Source: Corythoichthys intestinalis
Lineage: Eukaryota; Chordata; Actinopteri; Syngnathiformes; Syngnathidae
Length of the DNA stretch: 64,000 bases
NCBI RefSeq assembly: GCF_030265065.1
Contig: NC_080397.1
Coordinates: forward strand, 29,567,501 to 29,631,500
Reading direction: 5' to 3'
In this document: one piece after another, positions 48,682-61,637 of the stretch
Numbering within the stretch: the first letter of the stretch is position 1
Layout: the number at the start of each line of letters is the position of its first letter
Translations under genes and position numbers: made by a program
Notes under the pieces: model-generated
Told to the model about the DNA's origin: nothing
Seen by the model: only the letters and a program-made list of their open reading frames with translations
The model's database searches: none

Positions 48682-49265
48682 GTAAGGACGATGGCAGCAG
48701 CTAAGAGGCTAAGCTAACAGAGGCACGCATTGTGGTTTCCTGTTTCCTTTTCCTACTTTTTTCTCGCTCGTGGTCGTACTTTACTTTCGTTTCATTTGGA
48801 GATGTTGAATAAAGCGGTAAAATGATCATGCCCACTTTAGTGTTTGACGAGTAGCTGTCACAAAGACAGTTAATCATTTGTTCTATTTAGTAGACGTCAA
48901 AGTGGGTCAGCTGACGCGTGACGTCACAACTAGACCTCGTGGGGGGGGGGGGCACAATTCTGGAATTGCATATTTTGCGACAAAAATTGATATAAGTTAG
49001 TATATAGTAAGTTGGTATAAGTATAAATTTTAACGAGTGCAAAATAAGATTGAATAAGTTAAGGTTTGCTTGAACGAAAAATGCAACTAAATAGACTTGA
49101 ATTTAGTAGAACCGCCATTGTACAAAATTGCGTCCTCACTTTTTTTTCTTGCAAGCGTTTACGGTATATTGAAGATAAGTAAAAAGTGCACGCCGGAATG
49201 AGGCTTTCTGTTGAAATTTGGGAGGAAGTAGGCGATTTTCAGTGTTCTTGGACTTCTGATGAATG

Positions 49266-50089
49266 CAGAGGTGGGAAGTAACGCGTTACATTTACTGTTA
49301 CATGTACTTGAGTAACTTTTGAAGAAAAATGTACTTCTAAGCAGTTTTTACCACGCCATAATGTTTACTTTTACTTGAGTAGATTTGTGAGGAAGAAACA
49401 CTACTATTACTCTGCTACTTTGGCCTACACTACGATCTAAATTTGCCAGATATGCCAGCATTGGCTCTGCCAGTTTCACCATAGTAATGAGACGTTGCAA
49501 CAAAAATCACATGACCTCATGATCCCAATTGAACGTAACAATACAGTCACATGACCACACACCAGGTTGCAGGTGGAAGTCCTATGATTACGACGGCCTG
49601 TTCAATCACGTGGCATCTTTAAAGTGCCGTAAAAATGTAAGGATTTTACATCGAGTCAACATGACTCTGTTTCAAGCACTCTCACAGTTGTTATTTGGCA
49701 CCGATAGACCATTGAAAACGGGAGATATGGTCGTTTTCATTTCGTGGTAGGAAATGTGTTTTCTCCACGAGAGGGCACTCATTGTCTTTGGACGGAATGG
49801 GTGAATTTTCATTTTTATTTCTCTAGTCTGAATTTAATGATTTTTAAGTATTTATTTAGCCGAATACGGTCATGTAATGGGCTTTAGTACAGTATAATAA
49901 AAACAACAATTCATAAGAATGACGTTCTGCTGAAAAAATGCTTTAGTTAAAAAATTTCACTAAGCAGTTAATCACACATTACTCATTACTTGAGTATTCT
50001 TTTCTACTTTTATTTAATATTACGTAATATAATTTTGAAGTAGCACTGCTTTTACTTGAGTAAAATGTTTGGCACTCCACACACCTCTG
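49266..50089. mobile_element. hAT-type non-autonomous element, 824 bp
   Basis: The ends cagaggtgggaagtaacg and ccacacacctctg are inverted, with longer inner pairing (tacttgagtaa / ttacttgagta). Flanking 8-mers are GATGAATG (49258-49265) and GCTGAATG (50090-50097). The terminal motif with gtacttgagtaa is a widespread fish MITE. It lies in pik3r2 intron 1. Confidence 0.85.
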
Positions 50090-50182
50090 GCTGAATGGAG
50101 ATACTGTACTGCCAGCGAAATGCACTCTGATATTTTATCGCCGCTTGCACTATCAATAAAACCATTTTCGTTTGTTTTGTAG

Positions 50183-50497
50183 ATGCCCCAAATTGAACAA
50201 CTAATGGGTAGTGACATTGAACACAGAACACTGTTCATGATCCAAATGATTCTAGATTTGGAACATTTGCATCTGGGTCATGTGATGAGCTTTCAACTGA
50301 GGAGAGCTAGAAAAACTGCTGCATGCACGTCTGGGAACAAGAGGGGAAAAATCCATTACAAACGGCTTATTGTATCACCACTTACAATTGAGGATTGGCA
50401 CGGGATATATTTCCAATTGATTTGCTCGTTTGGAATAAACAAACCAGCATTTGAGCAATTTTTAGTTAAAATCTCTATCAATTCAAGTAGACTTTAA
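50183..50497 (+). other. Orphan 104-codon open frame in pik3r2 intron 1
   Basis: A frame beginning MPQIEQLMGSDIEHRTLFM directly follows an acceptor-like sequence (tttgttttgtag at 50171-50182) and ends in TAG-like context at 50497. I do not recognise the product; it has no repeat bias. It could be a decayed transposon piece or chance. No partner exon is evident. Confidence 0.15.
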
Positions 50498-51122
50498 TAG
50501 CCTCGTCATCTCTTCTATTTAATGATGGAGAATTGGGGATGCACAAAAATGAAAATTCTTGGCTGAAACTGTATATGACAGAGCATATTCTGAAAATCAA
50601 AACCGACCTCTATCAAAAGAAGTTTTTTTTAATATTCATATAAAAAACACAATTGAACCAATTACAGTGGCACCTCAAGATACAAAATTAATTTATTCTG
50701 GAGTGGCTTTCGTGTCATGATTTTTTTGTATAATGATTGGCGTTTTACTTGTACATTGCCTAATTCCTTCCAAACTCTCCTAAAACGCCACATTAAATTT
50801 TATTATTAGGGCAAAACCAGAATGAAATAAGAGCCAAATGCATTTCAATCAGTCATTATACCTAACGTAATTGTTAATATCTACAATGAAGTAGATAATA
50901 GAACATACTGTAATGCAAAAAATAAATAAATAAAAATAAATTGTGGAACCTTACCTTTTGAGTCAGACAATGTCCGAAAGCGATAGTGATATCTACAAAA
51001 GGACAATAGGAGAGCAGGATCTTGGTACAGAGCATGATGGGAAGCCAGCCATTGCTTGCTATTTCATTTAGCTGTTTGTGCCTTCAAAAAGCATCGCTTG
51101 TAATTTATATTCTTCTTTTGTT

Positions 51123-51129
<7 letters not shown>

Positions 51130-51168
<39 letters not shown>
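51130..51168. repeat. (AT)n microsatellite
   Basis: A run of at pairs followed by (ac)n, next to the 80-bp palindromic element. A smaller at-run lies on its other side (51260-51270). Confidence 0.85.
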
Positions 51169-51169
<1 letters not shown>

Positions 51170-51179
51170 CACACACACA

Positions 51180-51259
51180 CAGTGGGGAGAACAACTATTT
51201 GATATACTGCCAATGGGAAAACCCATTGGCAGTGTATCAAATACTTGTTTTCCCCTCTG
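51180..51259. mobile_element. 80-bp palindromic Tc1-derived MITE
   Basis: Left arm cagtggggagaacaactatt and right arm inverse (aatacttgttttcccctctg) pair almost fully, with the centre ccaatgggaaaacccattgg. The ends and the gtatttgatacactgcc core match the terminus at 58625-58695. It appears to be two Tc1 ends joined head to head. Confidence 0.75.
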
Positions 51260-51380
51260 TATATATATACTGGATGTGAGCATTGTGGTGTGTATATTTC
51301 ATTAAAATTTATAGTCAAATGCCACATTATTGCATTGATGCGAGCAGGGATGATTCAAAGAGGCAGAGGCGCGAAGACCA

Positions 51381-52899
51381 AAGCCACTTTCAGACTTAAA
51401 TCACGCTAAATTCCCGTGTGATGTGACCCGGGATTTCCCTGTGTCATGGCTTTCAGACATTAGGAGACGTACTGGGAATCACGGACATTTACCGTAATGC
51501 TTGGATTACGGGGGTGCGCTAATTTTGGGGTCCGCTCATTTGACCACGGGAACACGAACGTCCGCTGGCTTGACCGTAGTTTGCTTCGGCCCTTTGCAAT
51601 ATTTACAGAACATAAGATTGACTTCTAGTGGAAGCAGCCAGCCAGTTTTCATGTTGCTCTTTTGCTTTTGATATCATGTTAAAATGTGCACATTTGTGCA
51701 GCCAAATGATAGGCATTACTTCGCTATTCCGTATTTTGTCGTGGCGTATCCAATTTTGAAAGAGATGGTCGCTTAAAAGTTTAAACCTAGCCAGGCAAAG
51801 CTATGGCGTGGGTACAAGCGTGACGGGAGGTCCAAGATGGTCGATGCCAATTTGGCGGAAGTGAGGTGACGCTATTTGAAAAACCTTTATAGGTCATTGA
51901 CAAGACGCAGCACAGTGGATATGCCAATAGGTCACGCACTCGTCACAAGTAGGCGAGACAATCTAGGGTCCTCACATTTGATTGGTGTTTAAAAATGTCT
52001 TACAACAGCTATTTTGCCTACTTCCTGGAAATATTGGTTATTGCAGGTAGTTCCCGTGAGTTTCGTTTGTATGCTGGCAGGGTAATCCAAATTTCAGCGT
52101 AAATCGGAATTAACCCTTTAAGTACCCCTAAGTACCCCCTAAATCTCAAAATAACCATCCAAAAACATGTGTAATACGTTATACTAATAAAATAAACTAA
52201 AAAATAAGATGCTGTAGTTATCATCAAGGCTGAGAGGTGTTACTGTTAAGCCCCATTCAGAAAACGCTGAACTCCAGTTAAGTCCCGGGATTTAAACGGG
52301 TAGCCCTGATGTCTGAAAGCAATTTCCCGGGTCAACTGACACAAAGATGACACGGACATTAACCAGGTCGCGTCCTAGTATTATATCTGGGATTTAACTG
52401 GGACGTGGCATGTATGAAAGCAGCTGGTTTATTCCTGGGTTACAGCGCGAATACTGATGAAAATAATGTAAATATCATGGCAGGCTGATCGTCATTTCCT
52501 CTTTCTTAGCAGTAAGATGAAAATGGGTAAACAAACATCGCTATTATCAACATGACAAACTATCAAGACTGCAAATCTTAAATTAATCTGAAAGCATAAC
52601 GAAATGAAATTGCTACTGGATATAAGTGCCGAGGAAGTGAGCGTCCATCGTCCGTCTTTGGAAATGTGTAGTTCAATTTGTTACCGATGCCGACCAAAAA
52701 TGATTTAATGTCCGGGTTATAAAATCCCCTCCCTCGCCGTCCCACAGCACAAAGAGCGCCGAGTTGCCAACGCGGGACAAGTCTGAAAGTGTCCAACCGG
52801 AATAATTCCAGGTACATCTCCCCATGTCTGAAAGCCATGAAAATCTCGCGTCACATTACACGAGAATTTAGCGGGATATAAGTCTGAAAGGGGCTTTAC
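51381..52899. mobile_element. DNA element with long inverted ends (tctgaaag family), about 1.5 kb
   Basis: The left end aaagccactttcagacttaa and the right end tataagtctgaaaggggctt are inverted. The next inner blocks (cgctaaattcccgtgtgatg; cacattacacgagaatttag) also pair. Diverged internal repeats with the word tgtctgaaag recur near 52310. A clear target duplication was not found. No transposase frame is recognised. Confidence 0.6.
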
Positions 52900-53304
52900 G
52901 CGACTAAAAAATAGGACTAGGGACAAGACTCCGGTGTTGTAAAGTCAAAACTCGGGTATGTCGTAATCCGGGGACTACCTCTATTTATGTTTTTCTCCTC
53001 TATTACACATCAGAAAAATGAAATTTGTGGTTCTGTGTCATCACAGGTCTAGCCGCCGTCACCCGATGTCGCCGCAACCTCAACTGAGACTCCTGTTCAT
53101 GAACGGAGGCATAGTTCACCATCTGGAACTCAACGGATGACAGGACACTAGTGGACATGGAGACGGGGGAGACGCCATATCTGCTCCCACGCCGTTCTCC
53201 GCGTTAAACTTTTCCACTCAGGCAAAAGTTATTTTTATATTTGCATTCAGGGACTTTTTTTTTCACATAACTTCTTTACCAAGCCATACCCGCTTGTCGC
53301 CATC

Positions 53305-56300
53305 ATGGCATCTGAAGGCTTCCAGTACCGTGCGCTTTATGACTACAAGAAAGAGCGCGAGGAGGACATCGACCTGCACGTGGGCGACATGCTGCTTGTC
53401 AGCAAAGGGGCGCTATTGGTGCTTGGCTGCAGTGCCGGTGCCGAGGAGCGACCCTCGGAGATCGGGTGGCTTCCCGGCTTCAACGAGACCACGCAGGTAG
53501 GATGGCATTGCCGTAGTAACCCTGCCTAATAAACAACTTGGACGTAACACTAGCTCTGATACTCAAAAGCGATAATGTAATAAGTGAGGTCGTCTTATAT
53601 ATATATATATGGCGGAAAACACTCAGGTGACTTTAAGTTCTGCTCTGAGACCCCCAATTTGGCCAAATTTCAAAACTGTCCTATATGCATGTGTGCATGT
53701 GCATCATTGGAAAGCTTAAAATCTCCATTTGCTGGGGGAAGAAAAATTTTAACAGGGAGGGCATTTAAAAAAAATAATTAAACCCTAATCGAGGTGAGAG
53801 CATAAGAGAGCATAATTGAAGACTCCATGATTTTAACGAGTACTTGCCTTGTTTCGATCCAAAAACATGTAGCATGTCTCACCAAATGTCAAGACACAGC
53901 TGTGAATGGCCACAGCTGGACTTTTTGGTGATTTTTTTTTTTTTTTTGGGTGAAAGACGGTAATATAACAAGGGTCGCAATGCAGAAATCGCAGACATAA
54001 AGGAGTGGTCGAGGTTTTCTTTATCAAATATTTATCATTAATTTATTTTATTTTTTTTTCAATTTTTCTTTGTTTGAATCGATTATCATCTAAAATATCG
54101 GGGAAAATGCGACAGTAACAAAAAAAATACAATTAAGGGTTTGATTATGAGGTAGATATCCGTGACCTATTTACAGACACTATTTTATTCTTTGTGACGT
54201 AATTTTTTTTAACAGTTTAAAATATGCGAGTGAATTATTTCATAAAGTCCTTTAAAAAAAACAAAAAAAAAAATAAATATAAGAAATCAATTAATGATTC
54301 TAAGCTAAAAATGATAGTTCAAATAATATAATTACCTTCTTATGGGTCGGTTGAAACAAAAGCGGTTGTGCGGGGTCTGTAAACGGGGGTCTCCAGGGTA
54401 AAACAAATTAAAATAGTTCAGGGGGGTTTAGTAGGCCATGAAACTGCTATGGCATATAGACATATTGATAGATCTGTTTTAATATTGCAATATATATCGC
54501 AAACCTCCAAAAAGTCGCAGTCCTAGTCCACAGCTTGTTAAGCCTTTTTGTCTTTTTCCGTAAAGTTTTCTGGCAGTTGGCGATCTCAAAACCACCAAAT
54601 CAATCCATTAGAATATGGGGCATCCAAAAGCTTGTCGGAGCTTGCACCCTTAACAACGGTCTCTAGGACGTATGATTGGTCGATGGCCATTTGGAGGCAG
54701 TTTGTGAAAGGTCAGTTTACACAGAGAGCTGGGAAAAGTCACTTTTGACACTGCCAATTTGACAGTGTTGACTGAGGAAGCTAAAGAAATCTGAAAACTG
54801 GTCAATCAGCTTTTTTCCCCAACAAAATATTGACAAGTATTTGGGATTTGAATTAGTTTAATGAAAAGCTGTCCCAATTAGAGGTGGGAATCTTGGTTTC
54901 CCTAACGATTCGATTACGATGCGATTATAAATCGATTATTGATGGCCCCACCCCCCACGCTTTTAATGTTTTGTACATAAGTTCGAAATTTGTACAAAAA
55001 TCCTCTCAGGCTAAGCCAAACTACTATTTCAGTAACAGGTTAACAGTTCAAAATGGTAAATAAAATACTCAAGTCCCCATTCTGTGTCAGCAGCTTTAAA
55101 CTACATTCAGTTAAATGTTGTGAATCAACCGTTAAAGTTGTTAAAATTGCTCCCGTTATTCTATAATTTAATGTTTTGTACATAAGTTCCAAATTTGTAC
55201 AAAAATCCTCTCAGGCTAAGCCAAACTACTATTTCAGTAACAAGTTAACAGTTCAAAATGGTAAATAAAATACTCAAGTCCCCATTCTGTATCAGCAGCT
55301 TTAAACTACATTCAATTAAATGTTGTGAATCAACCGTTAAAGTTGTTAAAATTGCTCCCGTTATTCTATAATTTCCCTTCTGTCTACTTTCGACATCTGA
55401 AAGTTTTAGACCTGTTTCATTTCAAGATAAGGTCAAGATTTTGCCGATTTAGGAGTATTTTAGCTAAATAGTTAATTAGGGTTAGTACAACAGAGCCTCC
55501 AGAGAAGTCTAATCCTTTACGATTGTGGCTGTTTACCAACTACTACAACTAGTACTACTACTACTTACTAACGCCGGCAAATCTATCATTTCTCATCTAG
55601 TTCTCTATACATGTGTTAACGCCGCCGCCGTCGTCTGTCTTTTTGCATCTAGTTCTATAGATATGTGATATCTACCGTAGCATTATGTGGCCGTAGTTTG
55701 TAGCAACTAGCAACTGGGAGTTGTCAGGTATTAGTTTTTATATCTAGCGACATGAGTTGAACATTATATTTACTCTCGGTCCGTTCCTCATTCCTCATCT
55801 CTATCCGTTTCTCAGCACGTTCCTCACCGCGCTGACTTTGTTTTAGTTCCGCTTTACCTGGTATAATTAAATAATCGGAATTTAGATGTTTGTGAATCGT
55901 TCTCGAATCTTCCACGGCTGAATCACGAATAATCTAAGAATCGGAAATTTTGCACGCCTCTAGTCCTAATGCAAGCTTGCTATAGGTGTTAATCGACCAT
56001 TTTTTCCATCTGTGCCTTTCACACTTGTGAATACTAGTCATCAAAAGATCAACTTTCGACTTGAAACATTTCTCGAATCTCTGCCAAGAATCTGATTGAT
56101 AATAGGCTAATAACAACAATGGATTGTCGACATGTTGATATGACCTCATTTGCTGCCTTTGACAGTGATCAACATCCATTCATTCGCTGCCAGCCCTCCC
56201 AGTTATAATGGAATGGATGTCTACTAGTGACAAACTACTGTATTTTCTGGACAATAAGTCGCACCTTTTTCAATTTGGCTGGCTTATTTTTTTTCACTCT

Positions 56301-59300
56301 GACAGCCACGAGATTGTGATGTTGTTTAGGCTATATTTATCTCAATAACTTTTCATAAGTTACGATAACAGATGTCTATTTAGCCTGTTGTTCTCTATTA
56401 TACCATTATTCCTTTAACTTATAATGTTTTTTTTTGGTTTCTGATCAATTCAAAATTGCCCCCCAAAATGCGACTTATACTTGAGTGCGACTGATCTATG
56501 TTTTTCTCTCTTCGTTGCACATTCTTTGATTGGTGCGACTTCTACTCAGGTGCGACATATAGTCCGAAAAACACTGTCATTTAAATTCACAGCACAAAGA
56601 TAAAAAGAGCCACATGTTTGGATGTCTATCGTTGTAACGATATTAAATCTTTGGCCTAACAGGAAAAGGGTGACTTCCCAGGCACCTACGTGGAGTTTGT
56701 GGGCAGGAAGCGAATGTCACCACCCACGCCCAAGCCCCGACCACCCAGGCCTCCGTCGGCCGCGTCAATGAGAACCGACTCAGAGTCTGAGGGTACGCGT
56801 GTACATAGGGTCACTGTCGTGCATCCGGGCCAACGCTGACCAGAGTTTGTTTGGTTGTAGCCGTCACTTTGCCAGACCTTCCAGAACACTTTGGACCACC
56901 TGATACGGCTCCACCCCTTCTCTGCAGACTGATGGAGGCTGTTGAAACCAAAGGTATGCGGGCCAGTGTTCACGGTGTACCATCCAAGCCAGGGTTGGTA
57001 AACTAAACAAATTGCGGTTTTGTTAGAAAGGCTCTAATTCTGAACTCATGCACGAGGTTATGAACGCCGCTCACAATAACGTTCATGAGACAGAAATATG
57101 ATGCGTTCAATTTACGTACACCCAAAATATGAATGCGTTCATGCACAACACTGCTCTTAAGTTTCTGGCTACTCCTGCAATGTATGTGCCATACAAGAGA
57201 TACTTTTCACTTGCAGGTAACATCATACAAATGAAGAGGGCAGCCTTAGGCTCAGACAATGTAAACAACTTGTTTGTCTAAGCAACTGGCAGCAAGAGAC
57301 TGTTGTTAGATCCTGTAACGTTAGTTTATGGAGGGTTTTTGAATTAGGAGGTTGATAGATAATGTAACTCCAGGTCATCTTTTGGATTGAAGTTGTTATG
57401 CCCCAGATACTGTAACCTCTGTTTTTTTTTTAACCTATGGTAAACTATGTGATGTTCTTCTGACTTACCTTCTGTGTCAGAAAATATAAATATAATTAGA
57501 CTTACCTATATGTTAATTTAAAATACAGACCTAGTCAAAATTATTGTTCAAACAAATCATGTGACTAGCACCTTAGAGATGGTCCTTTGCTTTGCTTAGC
57601 CAAAACGACACTTGAGGAGGCAAGATAGATATTCAGAATTTCTTTAAACTTAAGCTTTCAAAAGCTTCAACATCAACTGAGCTTGGACCAAGGCTTAAAC
57701 ATGAACAGCTTATTGCTGACTCTGCGTTTCGGGGTCATCAACATGCCTCTAAAGTCAAACTCTGCCTACGAGTGCATCAAACTCCCTCGTGGCACATTAA
57801 AACTGTTCAGTCTATTAAGAAACTCATATTTCCGTTCTCCTGTGTCTAAAAAGCGGATTAGGTGGTGTGTATATTTTATGAGAAATAATTTTATTGTAGA
57901 AAAAAGGAGATCGTTCTCTTGTGTGCAGGCGTGGACGGTCCGGGTGCGTACCACAATGTGAGCGCCGGAAGTTTGGACACGAGGCAGCTGGCTGAGGCCG
58001 GTGAGTGAGCGGCGTGGAGTTTTGGGGCTGGCCTCCTGTTAATAACCTGCAGCGTCTTTGTTTTTTCAGACCTAGAACAGATGGACGTGTCATCTCTGTG
58101 TGACGGAGTGGTGCGCTTCCTGCAGGACCTTCCCGGGCCTGTCCTGCCGTCCTCACTGCAGGCCGACATGATCCATGCTGTGCAAGGTGTGCTATTCTCT
58201 TTTTTCTTTCCAATTTTGTCATTCCGATGTTTTTTGACAACAATCTTAATTAACCTGCTTTTTGAAATGATTGTTGACTTCGATTGATGAGTTAAAATAA
58301 GTCATTTGTTTTACGTTTGTCATTCTTCTGGAATTGGATCCCAATTTTATTTTTACTTGATATATGGGTTTTTGTTTCATAATTGTTATTTAATTGGGAC
58401 CTGTATTTTTGATAGTAGCTTTGCATATACATGCAAAACCTACGATCTATATTTTTTTCTTTTCAATTCTGATTCACCCAAAACTGTTTGACCCACTGAC
58501 ACTGTTCAAACAGCAAAACGACCGGGATTTTCACGCGATGCAGGCTCATTCATTTGACACCCCAAAAATTGCTGTCCACCTAAAAACTTTTTTTTTTTAA
58601 AGAAAAAGAAAAGTGAAGTTTCACAACTACAGTCCTGCTGATTTTGAAAACCAACAAAATCGGCAGTGTATCAAATACTTGTTCTCCCCACAGTATATTT
58701 GTCCCACAGTTTTTGCCTAAATCACATAATTTACCCTAAGGGCTACAAAAGTTGTATACAGTTCGGTCAGAATTTGCCAAACACATACCCATTCATTACT
58801 AATGGCCGAAATTTCTCATACATTTCTCATGGCACAAAAACCTCCCTTCACTCTTTTTGATTTCCAATCCAGATCTGCAAAAAAACCTATACAGGTATCT
58901 ACAAACCATACAAACATCTACCTACCACAGTAAAGTTACCATCGCAACTTCTCCAGAAATTGCATATCTAGTTATTGCCGGAGCCTATACCAGCTAACTA
59001 TGAGCATGAAGGGTGTACACCCTGAACTAGTTGCTATTTTTTTTTTTTTTTTGACTGTTGTAGTTGGTTCTTGACTTGTGTCTAGACTTTGATGTTATTG
59101 ACATGTTATGATTTGATTTTTATTTGACTTGTTTTTAAAATATTTTTCTTCCTCTCCAGAGGTCCGAGACCCCGAGGAGTGTTCCCGGGTTCTGCTGGGA
59201 GTGGCCAGCTCTCCGACGTGTGCCGCCCAGTACGGCCTAACCCTGCTGAGCGTGGTGCGACACCTTGCCCGACTATGTGTTCACGCAGCCCGCAACCAGC

Positions 59301-60704
59301 TCAGCGTTCGAGGCCTCGCTGAGACCTTCAGTCCGGTGCTTTTCAGACAGACTACCATGGGGTTAGTCAAGACATGCGCTCACGCAATAATTTTTTACTT
59401 AAACAAGTTTGCACGAGAAATTGTGTTGAAAGTGCCGGAATGTCATCTTTGAAGCTATTCTAGTCATTTCTGTTGGTTTGGGTTTTTGGAATAGTTCCAT
59501 TTTCATTGATAGAAGGCTGACTTGATCCAATTTAAATATTTAAATGTCACCTTCTTTGCTCTGATTGTCTGACAGTAGAGTTGGTGTTGTCTGTGGGAAG
59601 CACGTTGGTGTTGGCAATGCATTTGGTTTAATGACTTGACGGCTTGTCGACTACAATCATTCTTTTATGAAACCGAGCATTGCCGTTTCAGTAATACAAT
59701 ATAAAAATTTCATTCAATTGACACTCCCGCTTCAGCAGGGTTCTGTAAACGCCAACCCGCAAAGAGGCTTATCAAGTCAGGAGGCAAGTTTTGGCTAGGA
59801 CTAACTGGTTCCAAAATGCTTAGATAGTCCTTATTTCCACTTAAATATAACATTCATTCGCACACACACTGCGTCAAGGCTCAAGGTTGCGATGTACCGC
59901 AGATGTCTGGCGACGCACAGGTAATGAAGGGAATTAAAACGATCGAGAACCAGGTGAAGAGGCTGACTTTTGCTGGCAAGCAAGCTGAGTATAGTGCCTC
60001 TTGGCTGGCGAGGTAGCGAACGTCTGCGAAGTATGGAGTTCGCAAGAAAAAATAACAAGTGACAATGACAGGAACTGGTCGTGCGACAAAAGTATTGTAC
60101 TAAACCACAACAAAAATGAATTTGAATTCTGCTTTATATATCTACAGTATGCTCGATTTGCCTCAGTTTAAAACCAGGAACTCGCAACAAGCCTACCTGC
60201 CGCCTCAGCGCTCCTAGGTTTGGGGGTGTGGAGGAAAAACGACGAACACAGGTACTTGAATTATAAGGCACGGTGTGACGCCACACTGTGACCAATTTTA
60301 AAACCAAACATTTGCAGAACTCACTCGCAAACGAGCTCAAATAAAAAAAACGCATCGATGACACAATTCCCCCAGGTTACTCTCATTTCGACCTACTGTA
60401 TCTTATGCATGAAACTATTACAAATATTGGAAAATAAATTTGCGAGCCTCTTTAAATATTGAATAAGTTCAGTATGACAGCCTGACAGGATTCTTTTTCT
60501 ACCTCTGTAACAAGTCAAGTGACATGTGGTGTTCAAGATGGATGACAAAATGTTACTATTAAGGGTAGTTTTTTTTCATACAAGGAAAGCCATGTGTGAT
60601 TTTTGTAATTGTTGTTTCCAGGTGTGAGTCAGGTCCAGACCCTATGATTCAGGTCCTGGAGGTCCTGATCAGCAGCGAACTCAACATGAACCAGGCTGCT
60701 CCAG
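53305..60704 (+). CDS. pik3r2: PI3-kinase class IA regulatory subunit (p85-type), 5' part, gene continues past window
   Basis: Exons 53305-53496 (5' UTR from 53047), 56663-56792, 56861-56953, 57929-58000, 58070-58186, 59160-59361 and 60622-60704 join in phase to 296 residues. They encode an SH3 domain (residues about 5-80: [35 protein letters not shown]), a proline motif [11 protein letters not shown] (84-94), and a BH/RhoGAP-like domain from about 115 ([42 protein letters not shown]). p85 proteins bind and restrain p110 and recruit it to phosphotyrosine receptors. The inter-SH2 and SH2 exons are not found before 64000. [22 protein letters not shown] and GWLPG are nearer to human PIK3R2 than PIK3R1, hence the symbol. 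The BH region is weakly conserved, as usual in this paralogue. Confidence 0.9.
53609..54470 (+). mobile_element. Non-autonomous DNA element, copy C
   Basis: It begins with the inverted-repeat end ggcggaaaacactcag at 53611 and follows copy B (16481-17470) in reverse, stopping at about 54470 before the other end. It lies in pik3r2 intron 2. Non-coding. Confidence 0.75.
54879..55962. mobile_element. hAT-type non-autonomous element, 1084 bp, with an internal duplication
   Basis: Ends TAGAGGTGGGAATC and GCACGCCTCTA; flanking 8-mers GTCCCAAT (54871-54878) and GTCCTAAT (55963-55970), one mismatch. Two direct copies of a 205-bp unit lie at about 54962-55166 and 55167-55371, more than 95% alike by eye, so that duplication is younger than the insertion itself. 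No transposase domain is recognised. Confidence 0.85.
56150..56640. repeat. Dispersed repeat interrupted by a MITE
   Basis: The outer parts (catttgctgcctttgacagt; aagataaaaagagccacatg) follow the order seen at 40945-41105, where they are continuous. The insert at about 56238-56576 is the MITE listed next. Confidence 0.6.
56238..56576. mobile_element. MITE with aagtcgcacc ends, nested
   Basis: Left end actgtattttctggacaata followed by agtcgcacc; right end ggtgcgacatatagtccgaa followed by aaacactg, an inverted pair. This is a very common vertebrate MITE type, as I recall it. The uninterrupted relative of its host repeat at 40945-41105 confirms the insertion. Confidence 0.75.
57770..57865 (+). 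repeat. Fragment of the LINE 3' tail
   Basis: ggcacattaaaactgttcag with the following ttccgttctcctgtgtctaa echoes the tail of the copies at 15475-15570 and 18850-18940. It is in pik3r2 intron 4, 60 bp before the next exon. Confidence 0.5.
58625..58695. repeat. Tc1 terminus fragment
   Basis: The block cggcagtgtatcaaatactt followed by gttctccccacagta is a Tc1-type end, matching 51220-51259. The rest of the element is missing. Confidence 0.6.
59362..60621. other. pik3r2 intron 7, no repeat recognised
   Basis: I see no exon or identifiable repeat here; open frames of up to 76 codons on minus are not supported. Confidence 0.4.
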
Positions 60705-60874
60705 GTAACGCGCGAACATGCCGACAAACTTCTTTCTTAAATGAAAGCATTGCTCCGAGCTCTATGTGCCGTTATCAGCAATGGTGGTTCCTGGCAGGGT
60801 CGGTTGGGCAGTCACCCAGGGCGGAAAATTGCTAGGCGCGCGTGCACTCGAGGTGCACGAAAGTGATTGTCTAC

Positions 60875-61637
60875 TAGGCATGTGCCGGTATGAGATTCTG
60901 ACGGTATGATAACCTTAAGCCAAAATATCACGGTTTCACGGTATTGCATTAACAGCTCTAAAATGTGTTACTTTGAGACATCTGGGTGAAAGAAATAATT
61001 GAAGAGGACTTTTATTTTTCTAAACATATTAGCAAATTGGAACATTAGTATAATGTTAAGTTAAAATAAATTTAAAAAATAACAAAAATAACTGAAATAT
61101 TCTAAATAAAATTAAAAGAAATGCAGTACTTTAGGTGAGCCAAAAGCCACAGCTCAACATTGTTACCATCAGAACAAAAATAATTGAATTATTTTCCATA
61201 AATTGCACGTCTGTATGACTCGTATGATGTTTACATTATACACACACACTCTTTCTCAACACAGACAGTTATCAGAGAGAAAAAAACACAATGTTTTACC
61301 ACGACTAGACACACTAAACACGCTGGAGTTTACTCTTGTAGCTGCTGGGAAACGGTCATGACATTGTTTACTGTTTACTAACCTTTAATTTTGTATAAAT
61401 GCGAAATCATATTGGAGGTATTGCCTCCTCGGCAGCCACCCGCGCAAACATGTTTTACATGTTGGGTGGCCTTCCTCCTCAAGCCGCAGCCATCTGTAAC
61501 TTTTCTGTAGCCGAACCATTCCCATACCAGCGATTTCGTTTTCTTCACTGGGGGAAAAGTTCTGGATTTTCACCTCCTCCAGCCGTTGTGTAGCACAGCT
61601 GACTCACTGAAACTGAGCAACAACTGGTGGGGGTACA
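60875..61637. mobile_element. hAT-type element, reverse copy of 5858-6773, one end lost
   Basis: It starts TAGGCATGTGCCGGTATG and runs antiparallel to 5858-6773 through the block gacacactaaacacgctgga (about 61303) to cactgaaactgagcaac. The far inverted end is missing. Confidence 0.8.
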
